Assembly: GCF_031583065.1 (NCBI RefSeq)
Contig: NZ_CP134053.1
Location: 3,720,001-3,784,000 of the forward strand
Length of the DNA stretch: 64,000 bases
Source: Streptomyces sp. CGMCC 4.7035
Lineage (GTDB): Bacteria > Actinomycetota > Actinomycetes > Streptomycetales > Streptomycetaceae
Direction: 5' to 3'
Shown: one piece after another, positions 8,715 to 17,406 of the stretch
Position numbering within the stretch: the first letter of the stretch is position 1
Layout of the letters: each line of letters starts with the position of its first letter
Translations under genes and position numbers: made by a program
The notes under the pieces: model-generated
Databases searched by the model: none
What the model was told of the DNA's origin: nothing
What the model saw: only the letters and a program-made list of their open reading frames with translations

Positions 8715-11228
8715 TCACAGCTGACCGACGTCGGTGACCCGGATGATGGCGCGGCCCTCCGCGTCGGAGGCCGTGAGATCGACTTCGGCGCTGATGCCCC
8801 AGTCGTGGTCGCCGTTGGGGTCGGCGAACGTCTGCCGGACGCGCCACAGCCCGTTCTCCGGCTCCTCCTCGATCATCAGGAGCTTCGGGCCGCGGGCGTC
8901 AGGGCCGGTGCCGAGTTCGTCGTACTCGTCCCAGTACTTGTCCATGGCAGCGCCCCAGGCCTCGGCGTCCCAGCCGGCCTCGCCGTCCATCTCGCCGAGT
9001 TCCTCGATCTGGTCGAGGGCGGCGAGCTCCACGCGGCGGAACATGGCGTTGCGGACCAGGACGCGGAAGGCGCGCGCGTTGGAGGTGACGGGCCTGACCT
9101 GGTCGGCCTTCTCCTGGGCCTCCTCGGCCGTCATCTCCTCCGGGTTGGCCAGCTGCTCCCACTCGTCCAGCAGGCTGGAGTCGACCTGGCGCACCATCTC
9201 GCCGAGCCAGGCGATCAGGTCCTCCAGGTCATCCGACTTCAGGTCGTCGGGGACGGTGTGATCGAGGGCCTTGTAGGCGCTGGCCAGGTAGCGCAGCACG
9301 ATGCCCTCGGTGCGGGCGAGCTCGTAGAAGGAGACGAACTCGGTGAAGGACAGCGCCCGTTCGTACATGTCGCGGATGACCGACTTCGGCGACAGCGGAT
9401 GGTCCCCGACCCACGGGTGGCTCTTGCGGTACGTGTTGTACGCCTGGAAGAGGAGCTCCTCCAGCGGCTTGGGGTACGTAACGTCCTGGAGGCGCTCCAT
9501 GCGCTCCTCGTACTCGACACCGTCCGCCTTCATCGCGGCCACGGCCTCGCCGCGCGCCTTGTTCTGCTGGGCGACCAGGATCTGTCGCGGATCGTCCAGC
9601 GTGGATTCGACGACGGAGACCATGTCGAGGGCGTAGGACGGGGACTCCGGGTCGAGGAGTTCGAACGCGGCGAGCGCGAAAGTCGACAGCGGCTGGTTGA
9701 GCGCGAAGTCCTGCTGGAGATCGACCGTCAGGCGCACGATGCGGCCGGTGGCATCAGGCTCGTCGAGCTTCTCGACGATGCCGCCGTCCAGCAGAGAGCG
9801 GTAGATCGCGATCGCGCGCCGGATGTGCCGCAGCTGCTGCTTGCGCGGCTCGTGGTTGTCCTCCAGCAGATGGCGCATCGCCTCGAAGGCGTTGCCCGGG
9901 CGGGCGATCACCGACAGCAGCATCGTGTGGGTGACCCGGAAGCGGGAGGTGAGCGGCTCCGGCTCGGAGGCGATCAGCTTCTCGAAGGTGTTCTCCGTCC
10001 AGCCGACGAAGCCCTCCGGTGCCTTCTTGCGCACCACCTTGCGGCGCTTCTTCGGATCGTCTCCGGCCTTGGCGAGCGCCTTCTCGTTCTCGATGACGTG
10101 CTCGGGCGCCTGCGCCACGACAAGGCCCGCCGTGTCGAAGCCCGCGCGCCCGGCGCGGCCCGCGATCTGGTGGAACTCACGGGCGCGCAGGGTGCGCACC
10201 CGGCTCCCGTCGTACTTGGTCAGCGCCGTGAACAGCACGGTGCGGATGGGGACGTTGACGCCGACGCCCAGGGTGTCCGTGCCGCAGATGACCTTCAGCA
10301 GACCGGCCTGGGCCAGCTTCTCCACCAGGCGGCGGTACTTGGGCAGCATGCCGGCGTGATGGACGCCGATGCCGTGCCGCACATAACGCGAGAGATTGCG
10401 CCCGAACTTGGTGGTGAAGCGGAAATTGCCGATCAGCTCCGCGATTTCGTCCTTCTCCTCGCGCGAGCACATGTTGATGCTCATCAGCGCCTGGGCCCGC
10501 TCCACGGCCTGTGCCTGGGTGAAGTGGACGATGTAGACGGGGGCCTGCCGGGTCTCCAGGAGTTCGGTGAGGGTCTCCGTGAGCGGGGTGAGCCGGTACT
10601 CGTAGGAGAGCGGCACCGGACGGGTCGCCGAGCGCACCACCGCCGTCGGGCGGCCGGTGCGACGGGTCAGGTCCTTCTCGAACATCGAGACGTCACCGAG
10701 AGTGGCCGACATCAGGATGAACTGCGCCTGCGGCAGCTCCAGGATCGGGATCTGCCAGGCCCACCCGCGGTCGCCCTCGGCGTAGAAGTGGAACTCGTCC
10801 ATCACGACCTGGCCGACGTCGGCCTGCCTGCCGTCGCGCAGCGCGATGGACGCCAGTACCTCGGCCGTGCAACAGATCACCGGGGCGTCGGCATTGACGG
10901 AGGCGTCGCCGGTGAGCATGCCGACGTTCTCAGTGCCGAAGAGCTTGCACAGCTCGAAGAACTTCTCCGATACGAGCGCCTTGATCGGCGCGGTGTAGAA
11001 GGTGACCTCGTCCCGGGCGAGCGCCGCGAAATGCGCGCCCGCGGCGATCATGCTCTTGCCGGAGCCGGTGGGGGTCGAAACGATCACGTTCGCTCCCGAG
11101 ACCACCTCGATCAGCGCCTCCTCCTGGTGCGGATAGAGGGTGAGGCCGCGCTCCCCGGCCCACGACTCGAAGGCTTCGTAGAGGGCGTCGGGGTCTGCGG
11201 TCTGCGGGAGCTGATCGATAAGGGTCAC
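8715..11228 (-). CDS. DEAD/DEAH-box helicase, DUF3516 type
   Basis: An 837-aa superfamily 2 helicase from GTG 11228 (MTLIDQLPQTADPDALYEAF), chosen because homology begins there. The motifs in order are Walker A TPTGSGKS (near residue 54), YTAPIKALVSEKF, DEFHFYAEGDRG as motif II (DEFH variant), SATLGD as motif III, and QIAGRAGRAGFDTAGLVV as motif VI. The C-terminal 350 residues match the actinobacterial DUF3516 helicase tail. The family resembles Ski2/Mtr4 RNA helicases and probably unwinds RNA, but its substrate in Streptomyces is not established. It is followed closely by tesB. Confidence 0.92.
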   Translation of the reverse strand: MTLIDQLPQTADPDALYEAFESWAGERGLTLYPHQEEALIEVVSGANVIVSTPTGSGKSMIAAGAHFAALARDEVTFYTAPIKALVSEKFFELCKLFGTENVGMLTGDASVNADAPVICCTAEVLASIALRDGRQADVGQVVMDEFHFYAEGDRGWAWQIPILELPQAQFILMSATLGDVSMFEKDLTRRTGRPTAVVRSATRPVPLSYEYRLTPLTETLTELLETRQAPVYIVHFTQAQAVERAQALMSINMCSREEKDEIAELIGNFRFTTKFGRNLSRYVRHGIGVHHAGMLPKYRRLVEKLAQAGLLKVICGTDTLGVGVNVPIRTVLFTALTKYDGSRVRTLRAREFHQIAGRAGRAGFDTAGLVVAQAPEHVIENEKALAKAGDDPKKRRKVVRKKAPEGFVGWTENTFEKLIASEPEPLTSRFRVTHTMLLSVIARPGNAFEAMRHLLEDNHEPRKQQLRHIRRAIAIYRSLLDGGIVEKLDEPDATGRIVRLTVDLQQDFALNQPLSTFALAAFELLDPESPSYALDMVSVVESTLDDPRQILVAQQNKARGEAVAAMKADGVEYEERMERLQDVTYPKPLEELLFQAYNTYRKSHPWVGDHPLSPKSVIRDMYERALSFTEFVSFYELARTEGIVLRYLASAYKALDHTVPDDLKSDDLEDLIAWLGEMVRQVDSSLLDEWEQLANPEEMTAEEAQEKADQVRPVTSNARAFRVLVRNAMFRRVELAALDQIEELGEMDGEAGWDAEAWGAAMDKYWDEYDELGTGPDARGPKLLMIEEEPENGLWRVRQTFADPNGDHDWGISAEVDLTASDAEGRAIIRVTDVGQL

Positions 11229-11373
11229 GCCCCCATCTTGCCTGTTCGCGCCCCCGATGGGGGAATCGGATGCAAGTCCGAAGATCACGAACGCTACGCT
11301 GTGGCGCCGGCCAAGTGCCGGCGCACCTTGACAACCGGGCACCACTACAAGAGGAATGGGGCGGGAAGCGGCC

Positions 11374-12168
11374 ATGATGGGACCAGCACACTCATTGTCG
11401 GGGGCCGCTGCCTGGCTCGGGGTCGGGGCGGCCGCGGCCGCCGCGGGTCACCCGATGCCCTGGCCGGTCCTCCTCGTCGGCGCGCTGATCTGCGCGGGTG
11501 CCGCGCTGGCCCCGGACCTGGACCACAAGGCGGCCACCATCTCGCGGGCCTTCGGCCCCCTGTCCCGCTGGCTGTGCGAGGTCGTCGACAAGTTGTCGTA
11601 CGCCGTCTACAAGGCGACCAGGAAGCCGGGCGACGCGCGCCGGTCGGGTGGTCACCGTACGCTGACGCACACCTGGCTGTGGGCGGTGCTGATCGGTGCG
11701 GGTACGTCCGTGGTGGCCATCACGGGGGGCCGCTGGGCGGTGCTGGCCATTCTCTTCGTGCATATGGTGCTGGCCATCGAGGGCCTGCTGTGGCGGGCGG
11801 CGCGTGGTTCGAGCAGCGACGTGCTGGTGTGGCTGCTGGCCGCGACGAGCGCATGGATCCTCGCCGGCATATTGGACAAGCCGGGCAATGGCTCGGACTG
11901 GCTGTTCACCGCGCCGGGCCAGGAGTACCTGTGGCTCGGACTCCCGATCGTCCTGGGCGCCGTGGTGCACGACATCGGGGACGCGCTGACCGTCTCGGGC
12001 TGCCCGATCCTGTGGCCGATACCCGTGGGCCGCAAGCGCTGGTACCCGCTGGGCCCGCCGAAGGCGATGCGGTTCCGGGCGGGGAGCTGGGTCGAGCTGA
12101 AGGTGCTGATGCCGGTGTTCATGGTGCTCGGCGGGGTGGGCTGCGCGGCGGCGCTCAACTTCATCTGA
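11374..12168 (+). CDS. Membrane-bound metal-dependent hydrolase (YdjM/DUF457 family)
   Basis: A 264-aa polytopic membrane protein from ATG 11374, preceded by GGGAAG at a good distance. The signature residues are MMGPAHSLSGAAAW near the start, LAPDLDHKAATISRAFGP, and GGHRTLTHTWLW, a His/Asp-rich set that is the supposed metal site of the family. Five or more hydrophobic helices follow. The substrate is unknown; E. coli YdjM is linked to the SOS response, but no LexA box is evident here. The gene diverges from the helicase gene. Confidence 0.88.
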   Translation: MMGPAHSLSGAAAWLGVGAAAAAAGHPMPWPVLLVGALICAGAALAPDLDHKAATISRAFGPLSRWLCEVVDKLSYAVYKATRKPGDARRSGGHRTLTHTWLWAVLIGAGTSVVAITGGRWAVLAILFVHMVLAIEGLLWRAARGSSSDVLVWLLAATSAWILAGILDKPGNGSDWLFTAPGQEYLWLGLPIVLGAVVHDIGDALTVSGCPILWPIPVGRKRWYPLGPPKAMRFRAGSWVELKVLMPVFMVLGGVGCAAALNFI

Positions 12169-12183
12169 GCGCGCGACTTGACC

Positions 12184-12208
12184 TGAGCACGCTCCTGGAG
12201 CGTGCTCA
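12184..12208. terminator. Perfect 11-bp hairpin after the hydrolase gene
   Basis: TGAGCACGCTC at 12184-12194 pairs fully with 12198-12208 across a 3-nt loop, 15 bp after the stop codon. It probably serves as a factor-independent terminator of the U-poor type common in Streptomyces. Confidence 0.75.
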
Positions 12209-12388
12209 GGACGGCGCCATCCAAGCGTGCTCCTGGGACGAACCCGTTCGGAGCGTGCTCGTGGCCCCGCGGTTCACGAGGCCGCCCGGACTCCAGCCGT
12301 TCATCTGTGCGCCCCGGATGCACCCCCGATGCGGCAGCGGCAGCCGCCAGGTGCCGTGCGGCCGGGGCCCTAGGTCCCGTCGGCCGGT

Positions 12389-12664
12389 TCAGGCCGCCCC
12401 GCCCCCGCCGGCCTCCTGCCCCGCACTGCCGTACCGCCGCTCGAACTGGGCGATGCGCCCCTCGGAGTCCACCGTCCGTGCCTTGCCCGTGTAGAAGGGG
12501 TGGCTCTCGGAGGAGATCTCGACGTCCACGACCGGGTACGTCTCGCCGTCGTCCCACTCGATGGTCTGGTCGCTGGTCGCGGTGGACCGTGTGAGGAAGG
12601 CGTAACCGGCGGCCCGGTCGCGGAAGACGACGGGGTGATAGTCGGGGTGCTGGTCCTGCTGCAT
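12389..12664 (-). CDS. rpmE2: 50S ribosomal protein L31 type B
   Basis: A 91-aa protein from ATG 12664 ([20 protein letters not shown]). It has the L31 core ending in [20 protein letters not shown] and FERRYG, but no CxxC zinc pair, so it is the zinc-independent (type B, C-minus) paralogue. In streptomycetes such copies replace zinc-binding L31 on the ribosome under zinc limitation and are repressed by Zur. A Zur box was not identified with confidence. The C-terminal [11 protein letters not shown] extension is unusually Gly/Ala-rich. Confidence 0.93.
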   Translation of the reverse strand: MQQDQHPDYHPVVFRDRAAGYAFLTRSTATSDQTIEWDDGETYPVVDVEISSESHPFYTGKARTVDSEGRIAQFERRYGSAGQEAGGGGAA

Positions 12665-12698
12665 GGCTGCTCCTTGGGTGGCGCGGGGACGGGCGGCG

Positions 12699-13169
12699 TC
12701 AGCCGAACAGGGTGTCCTCGTCGACGATGTGCACGGCCGCCTCCTCGGCCGAGGCCGCCGCGCCGTCGATGCCGACATCGCTGGCGATCAGGCCGTTCTC
12801 CTCGTCCTCGTGCGCCCCTTCGTCGGGGGCGACGAGTCGGCCGGAGCGGGCGTCCCCCACTTCGTTGTCCAAGGGCTCGCCATCACCGTCGGCGTAGTCT
12901 CCGATGCCGTCGCCGTCCGGGACGCCGACGTCCGGGAGTTCCTCGGCCAGGCGCTCGTCCAGCGTTTCGCCGCGGTGCCTCTCGGCAGCCGTCACGCCCA
13001 CGTGCTCCACCGCCCAGGGGCGCTCCGGTGGTGACCAGCCCCGATCGAGCGGGTCACTGACCCCGTCGGAGAGCAGGGTGTCCTCGGCGTCGAGCAGCCC
13101 CGCGTCGTCCTGCACCTCGGATCCATCGGGCTGGTAGACGTCGTCTCCCCATCCCTCGGTGCTGTCCAC
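12699..13169 (-). CDS. DUF5709 domain protein
   Basis: A 156-aa very acidic protein from GTG 13169, preceded by GGAGG five bases upstream. It contains the DUF5709 landmarks: [55 protein letters not shown] and [18 protein letters not shown]. There is no membrane segment or signal peptide. The family is restricted to actinobacteria and its function is unknown. It lies 34 bp upstream of the L31B gene on the same strand, so cotranscription is possible. Confidence 0.88.
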   Translation of the reverse strand: MDSTEGWGDDVYQPDGSEVQDDAGLLDAEDTLLSDGVSDPLDRGWSPPERPWAVEHVGVTAAERHRGETLDERLAEELPDVGVPDGDGIGDYADGDGEPLDNEVGDARSGRLVAPDEGAHEDEENGLIASDVGIDGAAASAEEAAVHIVDEDTLFG

Positions 13170-13406
13170 GGGTACCTCCAGGTGGTGGGACGGAACCCGG
13201 GTGCCGCCTGCACGACGGCACACATCGGGACCGTCCGGTGCGGGCTGTGCCTGCCCGAAACGGATGGTTACGGCACGTCCCCCGCGTCGGTGCCACATCC
13301 AGCCTTCCATCCCCCTTCGGCACTGCGCAACGGCAGCGGGGGCAGCGGTCCGGGAGAGGCAATCAACTGTGCGCTCTCGGACCACTGCCCAGGGTGCCGG
13401 CCGGCA

Positions 13407-15224
13407 TCACCCGTGCCAGGACCGCCACAGCGCCGCGTACGCCCCGTCCGCGGCGACCAGCTCGTCGTGGCTGCCCAGCTCGCTGATCCGCCCGTTCTCG
13501 ACGACGGCGATGACGTCGGCGTCGTGGGCGGTGTGCAGTCGGTGGGCGATGGCGACGACCGTGCGGCCGTCCAGGACACGGGCCAGCGAGCGCTCCAGAT
13601 GGCGGGCCGCGCGCGGGTCGAGGAGCGAGGTCGCCTCGTCCAGGACCAGCGTGTGCGGGTCGGCGAGCACCAGCCGGGCCAGCGCGATCTGCTGCGCCTG
13701 AGCCGGGGTGAGCGCCAGACCGCCGGAGCCCACCTCGGTGTCCAGCCCGTCGTCCAGGGCGCGCGCCCAGCCGTCCGCGTCGACCGCGCCGAGCGCCGCC
13801 CACAGCTCGGCGTCGACGGCGCTCGTGGGGGTCCCCCCGCTCGGGCGAAGCCGAGAGTGGGGGACGGCCAGCAGCAGGTTGTCGCGCAGCGAGCCGACGA
13901 AGACGTGGTGCTCCTGGTTGACCAGGGCCACGTGCGCGCGGACCCGCTCGGCGGGCATCCGGGACAGTTCCGCGCCGCCGAGGGTGATCCGGCCGTCCCG
14001 GGGCGCGTAGATCCCGGCGAGGAGCCGGCCCAGCGTGGACTTGCCGGCGCCGGACGGCCCGACCAGGGCGAGCCGGGTGCCGGGCGCCACCTCCAGGGAC
14101 ACCTTGCGCAGCACGTCGACGCCCGCGCGGTAGCCGAAGTGCACCTTGTCGGCGTGGACGTCGCGCCCGTCGGGCGTCACCGATGCGTCGCCCGCCTCCG
14201 GCTCGATGTCGCGGACGCCGACCAGCCGGGCCAGCGACACCTGGGCGACCTGCAGCTCGTCGTACCAGCGCAGGATCAGGCCCACCGGGTCGACGAGCAT
14301 CTGCGCGATGAGCGCGCCCGTCGTCAGCTGGCCGATGCCGATCCAGCCCTGAAGGACGAACGCGCCGCCGATCATCAGGACCGAGGACAGGACCGTGACA
14401 TGCGTGATGTTGATGACCGGGAAGAGCACCGACCGCAGCCACAGCGTGTACCGCTCCCATGCGGTCCACTCCCTGACCCTCCGGTCGGACAGCTCGATGC
14501 GCCGGTCGCCGAGGCGGTGGGACTCGATGGTCCGCCCCGCGTCCACTGTCTCGGCGAGGACGGCGGCCACCGCGGCGTACCCGGCGGCCTCGGAGCGGTA
14601 GGCGGACGGGGCGCGCTTGAAGTACCACCGGCAGCCGATCACCAGCAGCGGCACCGCCACGAGCACGGCCGGTGCGAGTGGCGGGGCCGTCACGGTCAGA
14701 CCGCCGAGCAGCAGCAGCGCCCACACCACACCGATGGCGAGCTGGGGCACGGCCTCCCGCATCGCGTTGGCGAGCCGGTCGATGTCGGTGGTGATCCGGG
14801 ACAGCAGGTCACCGGTCCCGGCCCGCTCCAGGACGCCCGGCGGCAGGCCCACGGAGCGCACGAGGAAGTCCTCGCGCAGGTCGGCCAGCATGCGCTCGCC
14901 GAGCACGGCGCCGTGCAGCCGCACCAGCCGTACGAACACGGCCTGCACGACGAGCGCGAGGACGAAGAGTGCGGCGGTGCGTTCCAGATGGAGTTCCCGT
15001 GCGCCGTCCGATACGCGTTCCACGAGGCCGCCCAGCAGGTACGGGCCCGCCATCGAGGCGACGACGGAGACCGTGTTCACGGCGATGAGCAGCAGGAACG
15101 CCCGGCGGTGCCGGCGGAACAGTTCGGTCACGTAGGCGCGTACGGTCGCGGGGGCGCCGATGGGCAGCGTGTTCGCCGCCGTCGGGGCCGCCGGGTCGTA
15201 CGCCGGTGGCACCACGCCGATCAT
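13407..15224 (-). CDS. ABC exporter half-transporter, degenerate signature
   Basis: A 605-aa fused permease-ATPase from ATG 15224 (MIGVVPPAYDPAAPTAANTL). About six transmembrane helices cover residues 40-320 and the ATPase follows. Walker A is intact (GPSGAGKST), Walker B is TLVLDEATSLLD and the H-loop is AIAHRLHTAHDAD. The signature LSGGQ is replaced by ALTPAQAQQIALARL. Its start overlaps the stop of the upstream gene by four bases (ATGA), so the two are translationally coupled and almost certainly form a heterodimer. With the partner's degenerate Walker A, one nucleotide site is competent and the other is not. The exported substrate is unknown. Confidence 0.93.
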   Translation of the reverse strand: MIGVVPPAYDPAAPTAANTLPIGAPATVRAYVTELFRRHRRAFLLLIAVNTVSVVASMAGPYLLGGLVERVSDGARELHLERTAALFVLALVVQAVFVRLVRLHGAVLGERMLADLREDFLVRSVGLPPGVLERAGTGDLLSRITTDIDRLANAMREAVPQLAIGVVWALLLLGGLTVTAPPLAPAVLVAVPLLVIGCRWYFKRAPSAYRSEAAGYAAVAAVLAETVDAGRTIESHRLGDRRIELSDRRVREWTAWERYTLWLRSVLFPVINITHVTVLSSVLMIGGAFVLQGWIGIGQLTTGALIAQMLVDPVGLILRWYDELQVAQVSLARLVGVRDIEPEAGDASVTPDGRDVHADKVHFGYRAGVDVLRKVSLEVAPGTRLALVGPSGAGKSTLGRLLAGIYAPRDGRITLGGAELSRMPAERVRAHVALVNQEHHVFVGSLRDNLLLAVPHSRLRPSGGTPTSAVDAELWAALGAVDADGWARALDDGLDTEVGSGGLALTPAQAQQIALARLVLADPHTLVLDEATSLLDPRAARHLERSLARVLDGRTVVAIAHRLHTAHDADVIAVVENGRISELGSHDELVAADGAYAALWRSWHG

Positions 15225-17071
15225 GCGCTCTCCTCGATCTCTTCCAGCTCGGCCAGCACGTCCTCGGCCAGCACGTCCTCGGCCAGTACGGTTTCGGTTG
15301 GTGCCTCTTCGACCGGTGTGTCGCTGCGTGCGGTGGCCTCTTCGTCGGTCTCGCGGGTCACGACCGCGCGGTACCGGGGCTCGCTGTGCACCAGTTCGCG
15401 ATGCAGGCCCACCGCCGCGACCTCGCCCTCGTGCAGCAGCACGACCCGGTCGGCGAGGTCCAGGAGCAGGGGTGACGATGTGAACACGACGGTCGTACGG
15501 CCCGCCCGCAGATGCCGGACCCCCTCGGCGATCCGTGCCTCCGTGTGCGAGTCGACAGCGGACGTCGGCTCGTCCAGGACCAGCACCTCCGGATCCGTGA
15601 TCAGCGACCGGGCCAGGGCGAGCCGCTGGCGCTGGCCGCCGGACAGGGACCGGCCGCGCTCGGTGATCCGGGCGTCCATCGGGTCCTGGGCATCCAAGGA
15701 CGCCTGCGCCAGCGCGTCCAGAACGTCGCCGCACTGCGCCGCGGTCAACGCCTCCTCCACGCTGACCGCACCGGAGGCGGGCACGTCGAGCAACTCGCGC
15801 AGCGAGCCGGACAGCAGTACGGGGTCCTTGTCCTGGACGAGGACGGCGGTACGGGCGGAGTCCAGCGGCAGTTCGTCCAGCGGGACGCCGCCCAGGAGCA
15901 CCGAGGTGCTCTTCTCGGCGGGGTGCCCGCCCAGCCGTTCGGCCAGCACGCCTGCCGCATCCGGGTCGCCGCAGACCACGGCGGTGAGCTGCCCGGCGGG
16001 AACGAGCAGTCCGGTCCGGGGGTCGTACAGATCCCCGGCCGGTGCGCACGCCTCGCGGGAGCCCTCGGAGTCCGTGGCCCGGTCCAGCGAGAGCACCCGG
16101 GCCGCGCGCCGTGCGGACGGCCGCGAGAAGGAGTACGCCATGGCGATCTCCTCGAAGTGCCGCAGCGGATAGGTGAGCAGCATGACCGCGCTGTACACGG
16201 TGACCAGTTCGCCGACGGCGATCCGGCCCTCGTGGGCCAGCTGCACTCCACGCCAGACGACCGCGATCATCAGCAGCCCCGGCAGCAGCACCTGGATCGC
16301 CGAGATGATCGACCACATCCGGGCGCTGCGCACGGCGGCTGTGCGGACCTCCTGCGAGGCCCTGCGGTAGCGGTCCAGGAACAGCTCCTCGCCGCCGATG
16401 CCGCGCAGCACCCGCAGGCCCGCGACGGTGTCGGAGGCCAGCTCGGTGGCTCGGCCCGCCTTCTCGCGCTGGGTGTCCGCGCGTCGGGTCGCCCGGGGCA
16501 GCAGCGGCAGCACGGCGAGCGCCAGTACCGGCACGCCGACGGCCACGATGATGCCGAGGGCGGGCTGGTACACGACGAGCCCGACGCAGACCGCCACGAT
16601 GGTGAGCGCGGCCGCGGTGAAGCGCGAGACGGCCTCCACGAACCAGCCGATCTTCTCGACGTCGCCGGTGGAGACCGCGACGACCTCACCGGCGGCGACC
16701 CGCCGGGTCAGGGCGGAGCCGAGCAGGGCCGTCCTGCGGGCGAGGAGCTGTTGGACCCGTGCGGCCGCGGTGATCCAGTTGGTGACCGCGGCGCGGTGCA
16801 GCATGGTGTCGCCCAGTGCGATGCCCGCCCCGCACAGCAGAAGCAGTCCGCCCGTCTGGACGAGCCGCGCGCCCGAGCGGTCGACGACGGCCTGGACGGC
16901 GAGGCCGACGCAGAACGGCAGCCCGCAGACGGACAGGAAGTGCAGCAGCCCCCAGGCGAGGGACCTGAGCTGTCCGCCCAGCTGACCGCGGCCGAGCCAC
17001 CACAGGAATCGGGGACCCGAGCGAGCGTCCGGCACGCCCGGGTCGGGATACGGAAGGTCTTGAATCTGCAT
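15221..17071 (-). CDS. ABC exporter half-transporter, degenerate Walker A
   Basis: A 616-aa permease-ATPase from ATG 17071 (MQIQDLPYPDPGVPDARSG). The membrane domain spans about residues 35-310. In the ATPase, the P-loop position reads AVVCGDPDAAGVLAERLGG, lacking the GxGKS lysine, while signature RSLSGGQRQRLALARSL and Walker B VLVLDEPTSAVD are intact. This complements the defect in the downstream partner, the classic asymmetric heterodimer pattern (TM287/288, BmrCD). The C-terminus carries a short duplicated motif, LAEDVLAEDVLAE. It is the first gene of the coupled pair. The substrate cannot be deduced. Confidence 0.93.
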   Translation of the reverse strand: MQIQDLPYPDPGVPDARSGPRFLWWLGRGQLGGQLRSLAWGLLHFLSVCGLPFCVGLAVQAVVDRSGARLVQTGGLLLLCGAGIALGDTMLHRAAVTNWITAAARVQQLLARRTALLGSALTRRVAAGEVVAVSTGDVEKIGWFVEAVSRFTAAALTIVAVCVGLVVYQPALGIIVAVGVPVLALAVLPLLPRATRRADTQREKAGRATELASDTVAGLRVLRGIGGEELFLDRYRRASQEVRTAAVRSARMWSIISAIQVLLPGLLMIAVVWRGVQLAHEGRIAVGELVTVYSAVMLLTYPLRHFEEIAMAYSFSRPSARRAARVLSLDRATDSEGSREACAPAGDLYDPRTGLLVPAGQLTAVVCGDPDAAGVLAERLGGHPAEKSTSVLLGGVPLDELPLDSARTAVLVQDKDPVLLSGSLRELLDVPASGAVSVEEALTAAQCGDVLDALAQASLDAQDPMDARITERGRSLSGGQRQRLALARSLITDPEVLVLDEPTSAVDSHTEARIAEGVRHLRAGRTTVVFTSSPLLLDLADRVVLLHEGEVAAVGLHRELVHSEPRYRAVVTRETDEEATARSDTPVEEAPTETVLAEDVLAEDVLAELEEIEESA

Positions 17072-17406
17072 GACGATCCAGTGGCTCGTTTCAGGGACTC
17101 GGGGATGGACTCGGGGCCGGGGCGGGGAGGCGAGCCGAGGCAACGTCTCCGGCGCCCGGGAAGGCACACAACAAACCGTGAAAGGTTCGCGTCGGGATGT
17201 GGCCGGACGCAAACGGTTTTCCGCCCCGGACGGCGACATCCGGCCTGCCTCGACGCGTGACCGAAGAATGGTGGTGTGCGCTTGGTCGCCGGGAAGACGG
17301 CGCGACGACAGGTGGTGCGAGGGGACGGTCCGAGTGCTGCGGCACCCTTCGGGTCCGGACGAGGGCTCATTGCGGCGCGGCCCGACTCCCCGTAGAAACA
17401 CGGGAC

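Noticed and set aside
8634..12494. Very long plus-strand open frame opposite the helicase gene
   Set aside because: It is antisense to the well-supported helicase and thioesterase genes, has repetitive low-complexity composition and no domain. High GC often leaves such frames open.
13182..16172. Long plus-strand open frame opposite the ABC exporter pair
   Set aside because: Antisense shadow of two clearly recognisable transporter genes; no domain or start signal.
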